The notes beneath the pieces are model-generated. The model saw only the letters and a program-made list of their open reading frames with translations, had not been told where the DNA came from and did no database searches. The translations under genes were made by a program, and so were the position numbers. DNA of 64,000 bases from Rallus limicola (taxonomy: Eukaryota; Chordata; Aves; Gruiformes; Rallidae), in NCBI GenBank assembly GCA_022605955.1, contig JAKCOZ010000005.1, positions 5,924,001 through 5,988,000 on the forward strand. The letters are read 5' to 3'. This document shows, piece by piece, positions 11,001 to 25,087 of this stretch (within the stretch, counting starts at the first letter, position 1; the number at the start of each line of letters is the position of its first letter).

Positions 11001-14000
11001 TCATAGCAGTTTTTCTTTGAGAAGCAATTTTCCATAAAGATACATGTTCTGTATATCTAGTAGATTTTCACTGAGTTCCTTTTTCCTTTATCTCTACTAA
11101 TTTTGGCTGAGTTTGTGTTAGGGCATTACTGTGCACCATGCTTTCAGAAGCTTGGGCTCTGTCTTGCTTTGCCAACTTTGAATTCCTGGTTAAATTTTGG
11201 GTCTGTTCATCAAGTAAGTAAATGGATACTTTGAAAAAGTGTTTCACTGCTGAAGAACTCGTGTAGGTGCCAGCGTGGAAGGTGCCAGGGAAGCAGGCTG
11301 CTGGCGTGGGGACAGGAGTGGCTGCAGTGAAGCTCATTGCTGGGCCATGAGTAGAGAAGGGGCTGCAGGATAGCATTTGCTTTTGGAAGCCAGGCAGGGA
11401 TCAGACCCCTGCAGCACAGAGAGCAGTGTGCCACCCCATGGAAATGGGAGTGGTGGTTGTATGTACTCTTTGCCCTGTTAACCACCATAACATGGAAATG
11501 ACTTCTGCAGATGTGTGAAGGAGCCCTGAGGAGAAAGGTGACAAGGATTGAAATCTCTGAAGTGTCAAACATCGTATCTTTTACAGGAGTGCTTTTTCAA
11601 AGGCAGAAATCTGGCAGTTTCTTGGGTGGATAACACCACAGAGTTTGGATAGGACATCAGTTTGGGAATGTTTCTAGAAGCTCTCTAGCATCTTAAGGCT
11701 GACCTGTGAAATCCCGTAAATAGCAACCACTTTCTTCTCTATCTCATCCCTGAGGTTGTGGGGTGTGTTTCAGCTGTGCTTCTACAGGACTGGTGCAAAG
11801 ACACCTTTCTTCTGCTCCAAGCTTTCTCAGAGCACTGCTGTTTTGTAAGCAGGACTCATATGTTTTTGTTTGTTTTCTTTATTATACAGTAAGTAGTTCA
11901 AGAGACAGTGAAGTGTGCGGGATGTGCTACAAATCCATTTGTGGACTGCTGACTGAATTTCTTAGTATCAGGCTTTGATGCCAGCTGGTGTTTGCTTTCA
12001 CCATTGGAGCTGCCTACACTCATGAGTAACTCCACTTTAAAGCTGTTCTCTCCTGTCACTGCCTTAGTCAGCAACTCCATACAAGGCCAGACAGAGTCCA
12101 CTCATCCTGTGAATGAGTTATGGGGTGACAGTTTAATATGAAGCTAAAGAGCCTCAGCATTGCCAGCCATGAAAACATGATGCAGGTTAGACTGGGGTCT
12201 TTGGTGAGAAGACTTGGGTGTATCGGGCCAGCTGTACAGTGAGGAAGGCAAGCCATGTGTCAGCCCTAGGTGCTGGGCACCCACCTCCTGCTGATAGCAG
12301 CAGTGTCTGGGATTTCGGTGGTGCTTTTAATCTGTAAGTACTGCTCTGGCTTCACAGCCATATCAGGGAGTCATAAAAACGTTATGTCAGAGGTGCCAAA
12401 ACATCCCACACCAAATGAGGGTTGAAATACCTAATTTCAAGAGGTTTCTTCCTCCCTGCATCCCAAGCAAGGCCTACATGCAGATATGCAACATGATCAG
12501 CTGACAGACCTTGTGTCTGGGTGCTCTTAGCAGTGTTTTCTGAATCAGCCTCCCGGCAGAAACTTCCTTCCTGACCACCAGGATGGTGGGCGTGTTGTGG
12601 CCCAAAGTACAAAGATCAATATAATTTTGAAATTTCTTGTTTCCTGGCTCTGTTTCTGTTTTTCATCTGCCTTCAGGGATGTTCTCTGAGTTCGTATGAG
12701 TTTAAGATTTTATACTTTGCTTAACCTAGCAAGACTTACTTCCCTGTTATGTTTGTGCAGGGCTCCCATTTGGCCCGACTCACCTTAGTGAGAAATACCC
12801 GGGGAGCTCTCACTGTACCTTGCTTCAGTATGAATTCCTCTCTCCTCACTTAAAACAAGCTAAAGAGGAGGAGGGAGGATAACCGTTAACGCTTCTGGCT
12901 GCTTATGGTATGGCAGTGTTGATATGATGGGGAGGCTGCTGCAGCTGGCTTGGTTGAAGATTTTTCAGTGGAGCATCTTTGACCATTTTTGTCCAAGATA
13001 GGCAGAGGCACACACAGAGCAGCCACTCCTGAGCAGAGCTGATAAAACACAGCTGCCCTGAGCCAGGTGGTGTCCGAGGAGCTTGGCCCAGCATTCCCAG
13101 TGTGGTGAGGGATGTTGTTTGGCAGAGTACAGGCTTTGTGCTGGTGTTGGGCAGTGTGTGCTCTGCCCAAGGTGGGGGTGGGTGGGTGAGCAGCCAAGCT
13201 GGTCCAGCTGTCCCAGCAGGGGCATGGCTTTGCCTGAATTTGGCTGGTTCCTGAGCCCTTGTCATCTCCTTGTCAGGTCACAGTTACGTGATTTGCTTGA
13301 CACTGGTTTGGCAGATGACTTGGGAGCAGCAGCAGCCCGTACAGAAAGTCAGGCTGCTGAGTGGGACTCATCAAAATGAATAACATTTTCTGCTTATGTC
13401 TCTTCATTGACCCTGGTGTTACAAGTGGGGGCACTCAGATGCTGGAGTGATCAACGCCTTATAAACGGTAATTGTAGCAGGTGCTGAGAGCCGTCTGCAA
13501 AGCCCTGGGTGGGTGGACGCTAAGCCCCGTTGGAAAGGGGCTGTGCCGCGTGTGTGGTGGCACACTGCTCCCTGGCGGGTTTCTGAAGGGGACCCGTGCC
13601 AGCGACTGTCACAGGACCTGGTGTTCTCATCAGCTAAGCAAAGCCCATTGCGATTACACTGCCAAGCATGGCACAACATGGAAATAGGTTTCGGTGCTGC
13701 CCTGTGCAGCGCTGAATTGGCATAGTGTGCGTGTGAACCACCAGCCTGTAACTCAGCACCTTTCCCTCATTAAATCGGGCTGGTGAGTTAGCAAGGCCTC
13801 TGGGACAAGGAGGAGGGATGCGATGATGCATTTATCTGTTTGGCAGTAGCAGAGGGAGCTTGCCTGCTAGTAGACTGCATTTAGCAGTGTGTTAGTCACT
13901 GAGGGGCAGTAAACAGCTCTGAGATTTGAGCTTTTGAAAATCTGAGCTTGAGTTTTTTGGCAGAGCAGTCTAGTAGAGCTGGGATAGCCCTGCCACACCA

Positions 14001-17000
14001 GACAGTGCACAGGAGTGCTGAGAGCATGAAACAAGCATCCATGCTGGATTTGGGTCCATGCAGCTCAGTGCCCTGTGCACACTCTCCCTGGGTCCCTGTG
14101 GGGACAGGCAGTGTTGCCCTGCTATGCCAGGAGGGGTTTGCTCTCTTCCAGCACAAGACTGAGAGGCCCATGCAGCTGCGCTGCTCCTCTTCAGCTTGAG
14201 CAAAACTGGCACAGGTTCCGGCTAGCTGTGGGGAGACCTACCCTGTGTTTCCATGGGTATAAACTGCCTTAAAATCACTCCAGGAGAAAATGACTAACAA
14301 AGTTAATTGCAAGGTTTTAGGTCTTTAAGGATATTCATGTAGCTCAGGTCTGTAATAGGCAACATATTACAGACAAGAAAGACTCTCCACTGCAATGCCT
14401 GGCTGTCAGCTTTGCCCTTGTGCTTGTGGGAGGAAGGAGAACAGTGGTGACCACAAAAGCACTTGAGATCCCCCAAGTCTCTGATCCTACATGCCAAGAG
14501 ATTTCTCCATCCTTGTTTCTGGGCTTAGAGATGACTTGGGGGACTGACCCTGCTGTGGAGCTAGGTCTTGGCCCTGCACACAGTCTCGCTGCCATGCTTT
14601 GTCCTTGGTCATTCCCGCTGGGCACAGAGCCTTTGCAGGACAGTAGTGCTGCTTGAAGGCTGCATTAGATACTGGAATGCATCCAGCCTACTGAGGATAC
14701 TGGTGCAAAATTTATTTAAAAAAAAAAAAAAGCAAACAAAAAATATTTTTAGGTTATGGTGGATCATCACCACATGTTTTTCCATAAGTGTGTGGATTTT
14801 ACAAGCCTGTCATTGAGAGAATCACAGTTGCAATGATCTCTCAGTGAGAAGCAGAACCGTACTGAATTTGCATGTCTTCTGCTAATATGAAGCTGCTTGG
14901 AGCCTGTGTACTTTTTGCAGGGCTCAGCTGGGGAGTCCGTTTCCAGAGAGATGAAGGGAAAGGTCTTTTAAAGCTGCAGGAGGGCTTCTGCTGGACCTGT
15001 ATGTACAGGGACCTCAAAATACAATCATTATATTCCTGATTAGAGGCCATAAAATCTAAAAAATTAGAGCCGTAAAATCACTATGGTTTACTTCTCAGGT
15101 TTGATAATCTGCTCAAAATAGGCCATGCCAAGACACCAGCCCTGCCTAGCTCCTGTGCAGTGGTGGTGCTGACATGAGAGCCTCTTCATAGAGACCATCC
15201 ATCCCTAAAGCAGGGTGAGGGCTGAAGGGCTGGGGCTTGGGGTACAGACAGGCAGTCCAGTGCATGACCTACCCATGTTGTAACGAAGATTTGGGTCACC
15301 TTGTTGCCTTCTCTGCTCCTTGTTATGAATTTCCCTCAGTGGTCCCATCTGCTCAGTCGCAGTCTCTGCTGTGTCTGCTGGGTGAATTCTGGCAAGTCCA
15401 CAAACTGGCTGAAGATGGTCTGGCCGTCCAAATGTTCCTGCTGATTTACCTTTAGTGAGTAAATGATCGTGGTGTTTGTATTATTGGTGCTGTGGGGAGA
15501 AAATGAGAATTTGTACTTAGCCACGCACCTCCAAGTTTTCTAAACTCTCCCTGTGTTGCAGAGATCTTGTAATGTTGTTGTGGTCCCCAGCTGCACCTCT
15601 GTCTCATGAAGCACTGATGGTACACAGTTTGCTGTGTCTCAAAGGCAAGGGTGAGCCACAGAATTTTGAATTCAGAAAACATGGTGTGATGATAGAGAAT
15701 AAAAATGTTTTACCAGAAAGAGATTTGCATCTGCCTGTGGGGTCTGCGAGGGCTGTTTGGCCAAACCCATACTTTGGAGCAGGTTTTGAACAGCCCTGAC
15801 CCTCAGGTTAGCATCATCCCAGATGCAAGCCCTGCCTGGGAAGCTTCAGGGATACTTCTCGGCTGCCACGCCGTTTAGCTAAATCCTTGCCCTGTGAGGG
15901 AAGCAGTTGTTTCTCTCCCAGTGCGAGAAGGATGAGGTGGGTTTTGAAACACAGACAAAGAAGAAATTGTTTATCCAAATTTTTCATTGTGTTTGAGTTG
16001 GAGGGCCAGATGAATATGGGATTGTTCTTCTGAATCCAGTGACTGTACTGCTGCTGTTTAAGTAATTGAAGGCAGCTAAGCTGTACCGCATGCATAAAAA
16101 AAACCAACCCCAGCCCAAAAAAACCTAGAACCATGTTATGTGCTCTCAGCACATGTCAGTCATGGACTGCTCAGGAGAGCTCTGACTGAGGGGAGACACT
16201 TGCACCAGAGACGGGTAGTACGGCCTGTGTGGAAATGCTGTGCCCAGTCTGGTACTAAAGCCAGTAAACTCACTCCAGGCTCTGGCTGGGCAGGCAGCAT
16301 CTTCTCCAAATGTGGTCGCCCACATCACTCCATGGTGCAGGGTGCCCTCGTGCCCTCATCAGTGTGGCCAGTGCCCTCAGGCTAGCGGGGGTGAGAACAG
16401 TCTCAGCTCCTCCTGCCTGTGCTGTGCCCAGCAGCAAAGTGCTGACATGCTTCTACCCAGCCTGGCTCATTCCTGATTTGGGACCTGCCTCTTTGTCACT
16501 TGCTTTAGGAAGAGGAAGCATGGGACTGGTTTTGTGGTACCGCAGAGCTGTTGTCATTGCTTTGATGAACAGAACCGTTCCCAAGGCCCTCTCCTTAGGC
16601 CAGGTCCACCTGCTGTGGAGCCAGCAAGATGTTCCTGGCCCCAGAAACTGTCCAGCTCAATGCAATAGCCAGCCTGGAGCTGGGTGAGGGCTGTCAAGGG
16701 TTGCATCTGGAAGAAGAGTGAAGGGAGCACCCGGGAGCCTGCTGGCTGGCAGGGATATCATCATGGAAAGGGCTGTTTGAAAGGGCAAGCAGGATGTCAA
16801 GGATCCGCAAGGCAAGGTGCAGTGTGCTTGGTAGGGGAGAGGAGTGAGGAGAATCAGGAGATTATTAGAAAAGGCAATGGTGCAGTCAAAACAAGAGTAC
16901 TGGTATGGTGTGATGGATGAGGAAGGATCATCGTATGTGGATGACAGCAGAGTAAGGGGAAGGTTAACAACAATTTAAGGAATGGAAGACTTAAATTCTC

Positions 17001-18770
17001 TTAATCCCACCAGACCTCCAGACAGCAGGTTAGAGTTGTGCAAATTCAGTCCATAAAACAGACAGCATAACCATAGGGTAGTGCAAGCTATGGAGGACCT
17101 ACCAGTCCTTGCTGAGCAGAGCTGGGAGGGCTGCCCCGCCTGCTTGCTTACCCTCACCCCTCTGCAGGAAAGGACATAGGATTTGGAAATTAGCACGTTT
17201 GCTCCTTGGCTCACTCACACTGACTAGCATAGGAAACTTCAGCACCTAAAAAATGCGAGTCAGTTGTTGTTGAGGCATTTCCACTTAACTGGTGTGCTGC
17301 CCGTCCCTGCAGCCCTACTTGCATGACAGAGCTGGTCCGCTGACTGTGAGCTCAGATTAATGCCTTCCCATGCACGGCTCATCATGCCTCCCCCCCACCC
17401 CGGTAAATTATTTGAACGTTTTGGCAAAGGATTAGTAGAGACTTTGGTCCAAACTGTGCTACAAAGCAGGCATACTTGCTGCTGGAGATCTTTAGCATGC
17501 TGACACATAGAGACTAGGAAGTCTGAAGTGAGCAGGATGAAAATTCAGATCTTACGCAAATGCTATTTTGACTGACTGTTTCCTGAGGCCTGGGTGCTCT
17601 GTCCTCTGATTACATCTGGAGCTGCCCCAGGGAGGTCAGTGGCATGGCACTGGCTTGCATGGGCAGGAAACGGGGCTGTGCCCTTTTCTGTCCTGCAGAC
17701 CGGACGCTGCTTGAGCTTTTACATCGTAAGTGTTTATCTTGTAAAGTTCAATTCCTCTGACTCAGTCTCTTAGCTTGTAAAAGAAAATCTCCCATGCTGA
17801 GGAGGAAACCTGGTGTAGAGAGAGAGTTCTGGCTGGCCACAGAGGTGCCTGCAGCGTCACAGGCTGCCCAGGCAATCCCAGAGAAATGGATTGGTACACA
17901 CTTGTGCCCCTTCCCCTCTGGGAGTGGTAGTAAGGCTGTTTTTGTGTCCTCTGGCGAAGAAAGGAGATAATGGGGTAGATATAAGTCTGTGCCTGCCTGT
18001 GAAAAGGCTCAAGCGCTAACAAAATTAGGCATCTGAGACCCAATGTGGGAATCCTGGCCTTAGATCTAGGAGCTGAATGTCCACATCAGTCTTCACCTCA
18101 GTCCTTCTGCAAGAGCTTGAGTTTCCCCAGAAAGCAGGGGCGGTGGAGGTGCTGAATGTACCCAGAAGTGCTGAATAACTTGGGCCTATCCCATGCCTGA
18201 GCACAGCTCTGTCTCCAGCAAGGCTCCATCTGACACCTCCATGAGGGGCAATTTATCAGCCAGCTCAGCGCCTGACCAGTTAGTTGCAATGGTCACTAGA
18301 TGTGCCAGTCCGAGATGCTTGACTCCCAGCCTGCAGCATGATGGGAATCAGGGCACTGAGGATTAGAGCCTGGTTTCCACCCTGGAGTTAAATTTCAAAA
18401 AAAATTAGTTTCTTCCTGCACAGCACCACTGTGCTGACATCTCACTGAGAACCTGACTGCTGGTGCTCCAGGCATAGGTGACTGTCCAATATACAAGGAG
18501 AGCTGCAGATCTTCCAGCTGGAATGGAGAGGTATGAAGGCTGCTTCTTATTTAGCCTAGCATCTGTTTGGGAGTATAAATGTATACCTTGCTATTGTGTA
18601 AGTACTCATGTTTTGGGCTGATGCGGGAGAAATTAGTTTAGACAGCCCTTCTTACCTTTTTGTCCAAGATAAGAGCTTTAAAGAAGTCTCAGCTTTCTTT
18701 TTAAATTCCTTGTTTATATCAGATTGTCTTTCCCCTTTTTGATACTCGCTTAAGATGAATGGCAGCAGTG

Positions 18771-18795
18771 GCCAGCAGCAGTTGCAGCTGCTGGC
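18771..18795. repeat. Perfect 9-bp inverted repeat
   Basis: GCCAGCAGC and GCTGCTGGC flank a 7-nt loop. The stem does not extend far enough to suggest a microRNA precursor. The surrounding sequence is CAG/CTG-rich, which makes such hairpins likely by chance. Confidence 0.45.
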
Positions 18796-19418
18796 TGGCT
18801 GGATTCATTCACGTTGCTGAGGAGAGGCAGGTAATAATTACCAAGCAGACTCCAGGCCTGTGGAGCCTCCAGGCTTTTGTTTGAATTGGCCACACTCTTC
18901 CTCAGTGGTGTTTATGTGAATCCAGCTGCAGCTTGTCCCTGCTCTCTATACTCAGTCTGAACCCCTCTTGTTCTCAACACTTGAAATCTGTGTCTCTTAC
19001 AAGAGCCCGAAGTGCCATGCCGGGCTGTGTTTCACCATGCCGTATTTGCCTGCAGCATTGAGGGCTCAGTCCAGCGCTGCAAGAAGGGATGCTTTTTAGG
19101 AGACCAGTCAAATTGTGTAACACCATCAGAGCATACAAAAGTCTCCTGAAACTTAGGTGTCTGGGCCATCTCTGCCTTTTGTTTAAGCCTGTTATCCGAG
19201 GTGTTGCTGCAATACCAACTTCAGTCTTTTCGAATGTCCTGCAGAACGTGTAACCCAGCACTCAAGTCAATGGCACGTAAAGGCGTCCCACGCACGGAAT
19301 TACCAAGGCAGTCTGGTTTCTGCTTTTATGGAGCTGAGTGCAACATAGTTTATTCATCTTCACATGTCACAACAGAAATATTGCTCAAATGTGTTCGTAA
19401 GGAGTGGATATGCTTTCT

Positions 19419-19508
19419 AATCCTAGAGTGATTTGGGTTGGAAGGGACCTTTAAAGATCTAGTGCAACTCCCCTGCGATGGGCAGGGACACCTTTCACTA
19501 GATTGAGG
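19419..19508 (-). mobile_element. CR1 LINE 3' fragment
   Basis: Contains TTTGGGTTGGAAGGGACC followed by a variant of the usual CCTGCCATGGGCAGGGACA block and CACTAGAT. This is the reverse complement of the 3' tail of avian CR1 elements, so the element lies on the minus strand. It is severely 5'-truncated and diverged, and noncoding. Confidence 0.85.
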
Positions 19509-21505
19509 TAGATGTTAATGCTGAGTGCTGATCTGGTTAGCATGCAAAATTATCTTGCTCAAAAAAAGGATTCTGATGTCTTAAGAGATTACTGAGAGCA
19601 TCAGCTCCGAGCTGCAGGACTCAAGAAGGGGAAGTACCATGATGATAAAAAAAATAATATGGAAGGACAGAAGTATAACTCTTCTGAGAGAGGTGACGGT
19701 GCCATCGTCACTGTCATCCTGCGGCCTGGGTGGCATCCTGAGGCCCTTCACCAGCTCTGACTGTTATGTTTATGATGACAGAGAACTGGATGTGAAACAG
19801 GCTATTGTAGAGGGACTTGACTGGAAATCTGTTTGCATTCAGGAACCACACTGGGAATCGTTTTAGGTAGTCTGTCTGTCTGTGGGTTTCGATGCTCTCC
19901 AGCTGTGTGTCTGTTAGTCATAAACATGTTTTCTCCTCTTTCCTGTTAGCGTGGCAGGGAAAGCATTAATGCATGGGATGGGAAGGGAGTACGTACTGAG
20001 CATGTGAACAAACTGCAAAACTGACTTTGTTTGTGGGCTGCTGAAATGAGGGAAAAGGCATAGTTCTGCTGTCACAGCTTGTTTTGAGGACCTTGTTTCC
20101 CAGCTCTGCAGAAATGTTAATGGTGGGAAAGGACAGCAATGGGTGGGCCGAGCAATCCAAGATGGGGTTAGAGCTTGGTGCAGTGTGGGTTGTGCACCTG
20201 TAGTACCTGCTGTGTCTGCTCTCAGGAGCAGCAGTGCCTGGCAGCCACTGCCTCTCTGGTGCGAGTGAACAGTGGTGTGCAATGGCCCAGGAACAGCAGG
20301 CAGGGAATTGCTGTTCCAGAGTGTCCCATGGGCCAGTGCTCTGGCTCTGCAGTGTGTATAATCCTCCTGGCCCATCTGGGATCTGTGCATAGCACTCTTG
20401 CTCCTGACACATTTGGTTTCTGTGTGCAGCTCTAGCAGGTGCTTGGTGTTCGACTTAAAATTCCCTGCAAGGTAGAGGACAGGGTTGAGTGTGTTCCTAC
20501 AATAAATGGAGGAGCTGCAAGTTAAAGAGGAGTTTAATTGATGTTTACTAGACAGTTTACTCTAAACTATGAGAAAATAAGCCATGTCCCAGGTATGATT
20601 TTTTTTCCACTTATACAAGTGGAAATTAGAAGCAACTGTGTTGAATTAAATGTGGAGAAACATCACACATGGGAGGTGAACCAAGCAAAGCCACTCTCAC
20701 AGAGCTTGTCATTTGTCCCTTCTGCACCGAGCCGCAGGGGAGCTTGTGCAGTTGATATGTTTGTATTTGCTTGTTCAGAAGGTTGTGGATAAATGAGGTT
20801 GCTCAGAAATTAAGGATTTCGTGGAGAGAGATGGTCTCCTGTCTTTGGCTCTGCCTGTATCACCTGGGGTGAGCAAGGGAAACTTAACTTTATTCCTCCT
20901 GCCTGAACGTGAAGCTCAGGGATGGTGCTCTTTAACTGCTGTAATCCTACTTCTTTTCCTTTTTTGCTGTACACGCTCAAAAAATAACCTGAAGAGCCTT
21001 TGTTTATTTTGCTTGTTCATGCTGTCCTAAGTTGACCTAAACTTGCAATAAAAGGCTGAAGTTTTAACCCCTAGGCAAGGTTGGTCCATTTGCCTCCTGG
21101 CCCACATACTCGTACGCTGGGGGTCTGAGAAGAGTCTGTAAATCCCTTCTTGTGTGGCTGGCACATACCTTCCTGCTGCCACCAGGCACCCAGCCTCATG
21201 GCCATCCCACTACACAGAGTGAGGACCTGCAGCTGCAAAAGCTGTGGCTGCCCCTGAATTTTCTTCCTCTCTGCATCCAAGCTGATGAACCCTGGCCGGG
21301 CTGTACCTGGTTGAAGGGATGTTCCTGCTATGCCAGACTATCAGTACACACACCTCCCCTGTGGCTGTGGGGACAGCACAGGGCCCCTCGTGGAAACTGC
21401 TGGTGATGGCCAAGAACCACCCAAACATGGGGGTAAGGTTACCCCCTCACCCCCATGCACTCCCTCCTCCCCTAACATGCTGCTATCACCTTTGTGCTTC
21501 CCCAG

Positions 21506-21698
21506 ACCGCTGCCCGCCCACGGCTGATGAGCCCACCTCCCCAAAGAAGGTGAAGAGCATCCCTGAGCGCCATGACTTGGAGAGCTGGCTCTCACCCCCT
21601 TCCCCTGAGTGGGCCTCTGTAAGGATCATCCCTGAGGAGGAGATGACTGAGCACAATCTTCTTGCTATCCGAGTCATGGTCACCAGTGATGCAAGCAG
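21506..21698 (+). CDS. MICAL2: MICAL2 long-isoform exon (linker)
   Basis: 193 nt between acceptor CCCAG (ending 21505) and donor GT at 21699. The first two bases complete a codon, giving D when joined to the alternative donor at 3399. It encodes RCPPTADEPTSPKKVKSIPE and then WLSPPSPEW and EEEMTEHNLLAIRVMVTSD. The last block resembles a conserved acidic motif of the MICAL2/MICAL3 C-terminal regions as I remember them. It leaves two bases (AG), which complete AGC with the exon at 25088. The protein segment is Pro/Ser-rich, probably unstructured, and specific to long isoforms. Confidence 0.85.
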
Positions 21699-24600
21699 GT
21701 ATTTTAAAATACAAGTAAGACTATAAAAACCTGGTAAGAGCAGCTTGGTTTTCTCTGGAACACTAAGGAACAGCATAACAGAATGTAGTACATGCAACTG
21801 GGGGGGTGGCGAGAAAAAGACAAACTGCTCAGAATAACAATTGTTCTTTACCACAGCCATAAATCCCACAGACACATGACTCACTTTACAGGAAATCTTC
21901 AAGCATGCACCTCCCACACAGGGGCCTGGACCAGAGGGAAAAACATTGCCCCAATCAGCCTGCGTTCAGTGCTCTCTGTACCAAAAAATGTTGGTTCAGG
22001 GATTAGAGCAGTGGGCGTGTTGTGGCAAAAGGTGCATCCTGTGATGTGGCCACCTTCCACCTTAGGCATCACCCTGCAGCTCCACACCCCAGGCTTCTCC
22101 TGGAACATCTGTAGGCCTGCCCACCCCTAATAAATCTGATATTTGATGACCCTTGGGGAGCTGTTGGAGTAAGCCTGATTCCTGCATACAAATTAGAATA
22201 CATTGGCTATCTGGGTAGGATTCTGTGGGAGCTCATTCTGTCTAAAGATTAAATTGGTATCTCCTGAGTAAAGTGCTTTTCCTTACTGAGAACTAAAAAA
22301 GAAGAGGGGGGAGAGTTTTTAAATGGTGTTTGTGCTCTGCTGCATGGGTCTGGGTGCTCCTCCATGGGAGGATGAACCTCTTCAGGGTTTGTCTCCCGTG
22401 GGGAATGGAGAACTCGGGGACAGTTTTCCTACCTGTTTGACAGACTACCCCCATGGAGCATGTGCTTGTATTCCTCACTAATACCCTCCAGCTTGTGGTG
22501 GCCTGCAGCACCCAGGCAGTGCTGAGAGCCAGCTAATCCCTCTGATCTGAGGGATCAGCTCTCTTCCTTGCTGGCAGCCCCCACAGCTGGACAGCAAGGC
22601 CCCTGGTCCCCTGCCAGCGTGATGTGGTACAAGGGGTGAAGCTGTATCTGTCACCAGCTTGGTGCCAGCAGCTCCAAGGTCAGCCTCCTGCTGCTGTGGC
22701 AGCTCAGCCCTTCACCTCACACTGCTCCAGAAAATCCAGGCCCTGCCTAAAAAAGGGGAAAGAGGAGCAAGTTAAAAATGGCACAGCAGAGCTGGCTGTG
22801 GGGCACTCAGTGGGACAGGGGAAACGACCAGCTCGGTGACACAGCTTTGCAGTTCAGGCTTTAGATACTTGTGAATAATTGCCACCTATCAAGCAGAGAT
22901 CAGAGAAGCTCTGTACTATAGCAGTTACATCCTTGCCAGCCAAGGCAAACAAACATTTTACTCTGTGAAACAGAAATATATCCATCAATATTAATGACAG
23001 ATCTTTTTCTTTGGTGTGGCACTCTGCCCAATCTCAATGTGGTATCTCCCTATCCACACAGCATCTCAACTATCAAAGACTTCATATATTTATGCATTTT
23101 TTTCTATATATCTGTATGCTTGACACAGCTTGAAAGCCACCTAAAAAGTACATGTTAGTGGTGAAATTTAAGGTTGCTCTGATTCAACACACCCAGAGCT
23201 GTGCTCCTATCCTCACTGCCTTGCTGCTGGCCTTGGCCTCCCAGCACTGCTGGTTTGATCTGAGCAAAGCAGGGGTGCAGGACTGGCAGGAGCTACCCAT
23301 ATGGCATTTACCCTGGCTTTATTCTGTCTGCAGCTTTTCCTTTAGCTCTCCTTCCTCCTGGGCTGTGCTTTGGACTGTTATAATAAATCTTTACTTTCTA
23401 CAAGGCAGTGCTATATAAACACAAACAGCTTTCAACTGCCATGCCAACAGGACTACTTATGGCATGAGCTCCTCTTTTTTTAAGGTAGAGCTATTAATCA
23501 TCACAATAAGTCTCTGAATTAGGTTAGCAGTATTGTTTGCATTAAAAATAGGCCAAGTGGGATGGTGGCACACTTATTTATGGCAGTGGGAATGTGGTCA
23601 CATCAGGGCCTGAAAGTGCCTGTTCCCTGCAGCCTGGCTTTAACAGATTAAAGAAATCCTGTGACTAACAGTCACCTCAAATGCTCATTCTCCTGCACAG
23701 AGAGGTCACAACACATGTGCTTTCATCTGTGTGGCATGTTTTTAATTACATTTAAGGAAGGGGATGCTGATACCAAAATCTGCTTCTCTGACCAGTTCAG
23801 GCACCTCACTGTGCTTACTGTTCAATGGGCTGGCCCAGTGGCTCCCAAAGAGTTGGTTTCCTTATTTTCTATAGGTGTCATTTGCATGTTTTGACAGCTG
23901 TTTGTGTAGCTTCACTCAGTTGTCTTCTCTCTGGACTGATGCTTACGCTTTCCTCCAGCTTCTTGCCTAGGCCTGGCTTGCTGGGCCAGCAGCTGTCCTT
24001 ACCCCTCTCCTCCAGGCTCCCTTGTTGCTGTGTGTTGCAGCACCCAGAAGTAGGGTCAGAACCAAGCACAGCTGCTTGCTGTGGTCCAAAACCCTTCTCC
24101 TGTCTCTGTGAGGTGCCTGATGCACAATGAGAAATTATGCCGGTGCAATAACAAAAAAAAAAACAAAAATACAAAAAAGTTTTGAGATGACAGAATATCT
24201 AAGTTTTGCAGGTCTCACCCGAATCACAGGTGCCAGCAACTGTCACTTCAGGCTTGAAAGGGTTGTTGCTGCATGATTTCCAGCATAGGTTCCTCCAAAC
24301 TGCAGAAGGTTAGGAGAGCCTCCCACTCCTCAGCCTTTCCTCACCCTACTGGGCCTTTTCTGCCAGCAGTGCCAGTGCAGAGGCATCTGCTTTGCAGGAA
24401 GGGGCTGCACCTCCCCCCCGCCACTTGCAAAGTAATGGGCAATCAGCAGCCAACACCACCTTGGAGAGGGAAGCTGGTTCTAGGTGCCAGATAGGAGGTG
24501 AAGGATATTGAATATACCACATTGAAGAACTGTATTGAATTGGCAGGTGAAGCCTGCCTCGTGGTTGGAGAGGGCTGACCCAGATTTGTTCTCCTGAGAG

Positions 24601-25087
24601 TTTCTCCAATTTCCAAAAGTCTGTGGGGAAAAAGGTGAAAAGTGTAGAGTTTTTACCTTTGTCCCTCATTTCTAGGAAGATTATGGCATTGCTAGTGCTA
24701 CTGTTTCCCTTTCTTCATCTTGGTGCAGAGCCTTGGAAGCCGAAAGCCTGTCCCTACACAGTGTGGGGCTTCACCCCAAGTTTCTCTTGACGGCAGTTTG
24801 ATCCCAGGTGCTAAACCCAGCAGTTGCGGGGTGAATCCAGACAGCCAAGGTCTGATTGCAATAGGGATGCCTCACCTGTGTGGCACCTTCTGTGAAATAT
24901 AGCACTGCAATAATGGCAATGGAAAAAAGCAAAATGAGGATGTCACTGGCTGAAAAACATCTATTTCTCTGCAACCTGCACTGCTGTTGGGGCAGATGTT
25001 GCTGCTTGTGCTGAAGGGCAATGAGTATGTCCATGCCATGCGTCTTCTGACGTGTCCCATTCTATCTTGTCCTTTTCCCCTCCATAG
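21699..25087 (+). other. MICAL2: MICAL2 intron
   Basis: 3.4 kb intron of moderate GC with no recognised gene, repeat family or exon. An A-rich tract lies near 24150-24177. Ends with a pyrimidine-rich tract and CATAG acceptor. Confidence 0.75.

Larger units (their letters stand above)
4323..21505 (+). other. MICAL2: Long MICAL2 intron (alternative)
   Basis: About 17 kb without a recognised exon. It is AT-rich to about 11 kb and distinctly richer in GC from about 12.4 to 18.5 kb. It holds three ACTTCCTG motifs (7380-7508), an AT-rich self-complementary tract (about 10930-11000), a small perfect hairpin (18771-18795) and a minus-strand CR1 fragment (about 19419-19508). Short open frames on both strands, including antisense ones at 19914-20412, have no recognisable motifs and no splice context. 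Additional short exons of long isoforms could be hidden here, but phases do not require one. Confidence 0.6.

Noticed and set aside
18768..18797. Hairpin as a microRNA precursor
   Set aside because: The stem is only 9-11 bp, much shorter than a pre-miRNA, in CAG-rich sequence.
19914..20412. Two overlapping minus-strand open frames (158 and 148 codons) as an antisense gene
   Set aside because: They overlap each other in different frames, have no recognisable motif and no splice or promoter context.
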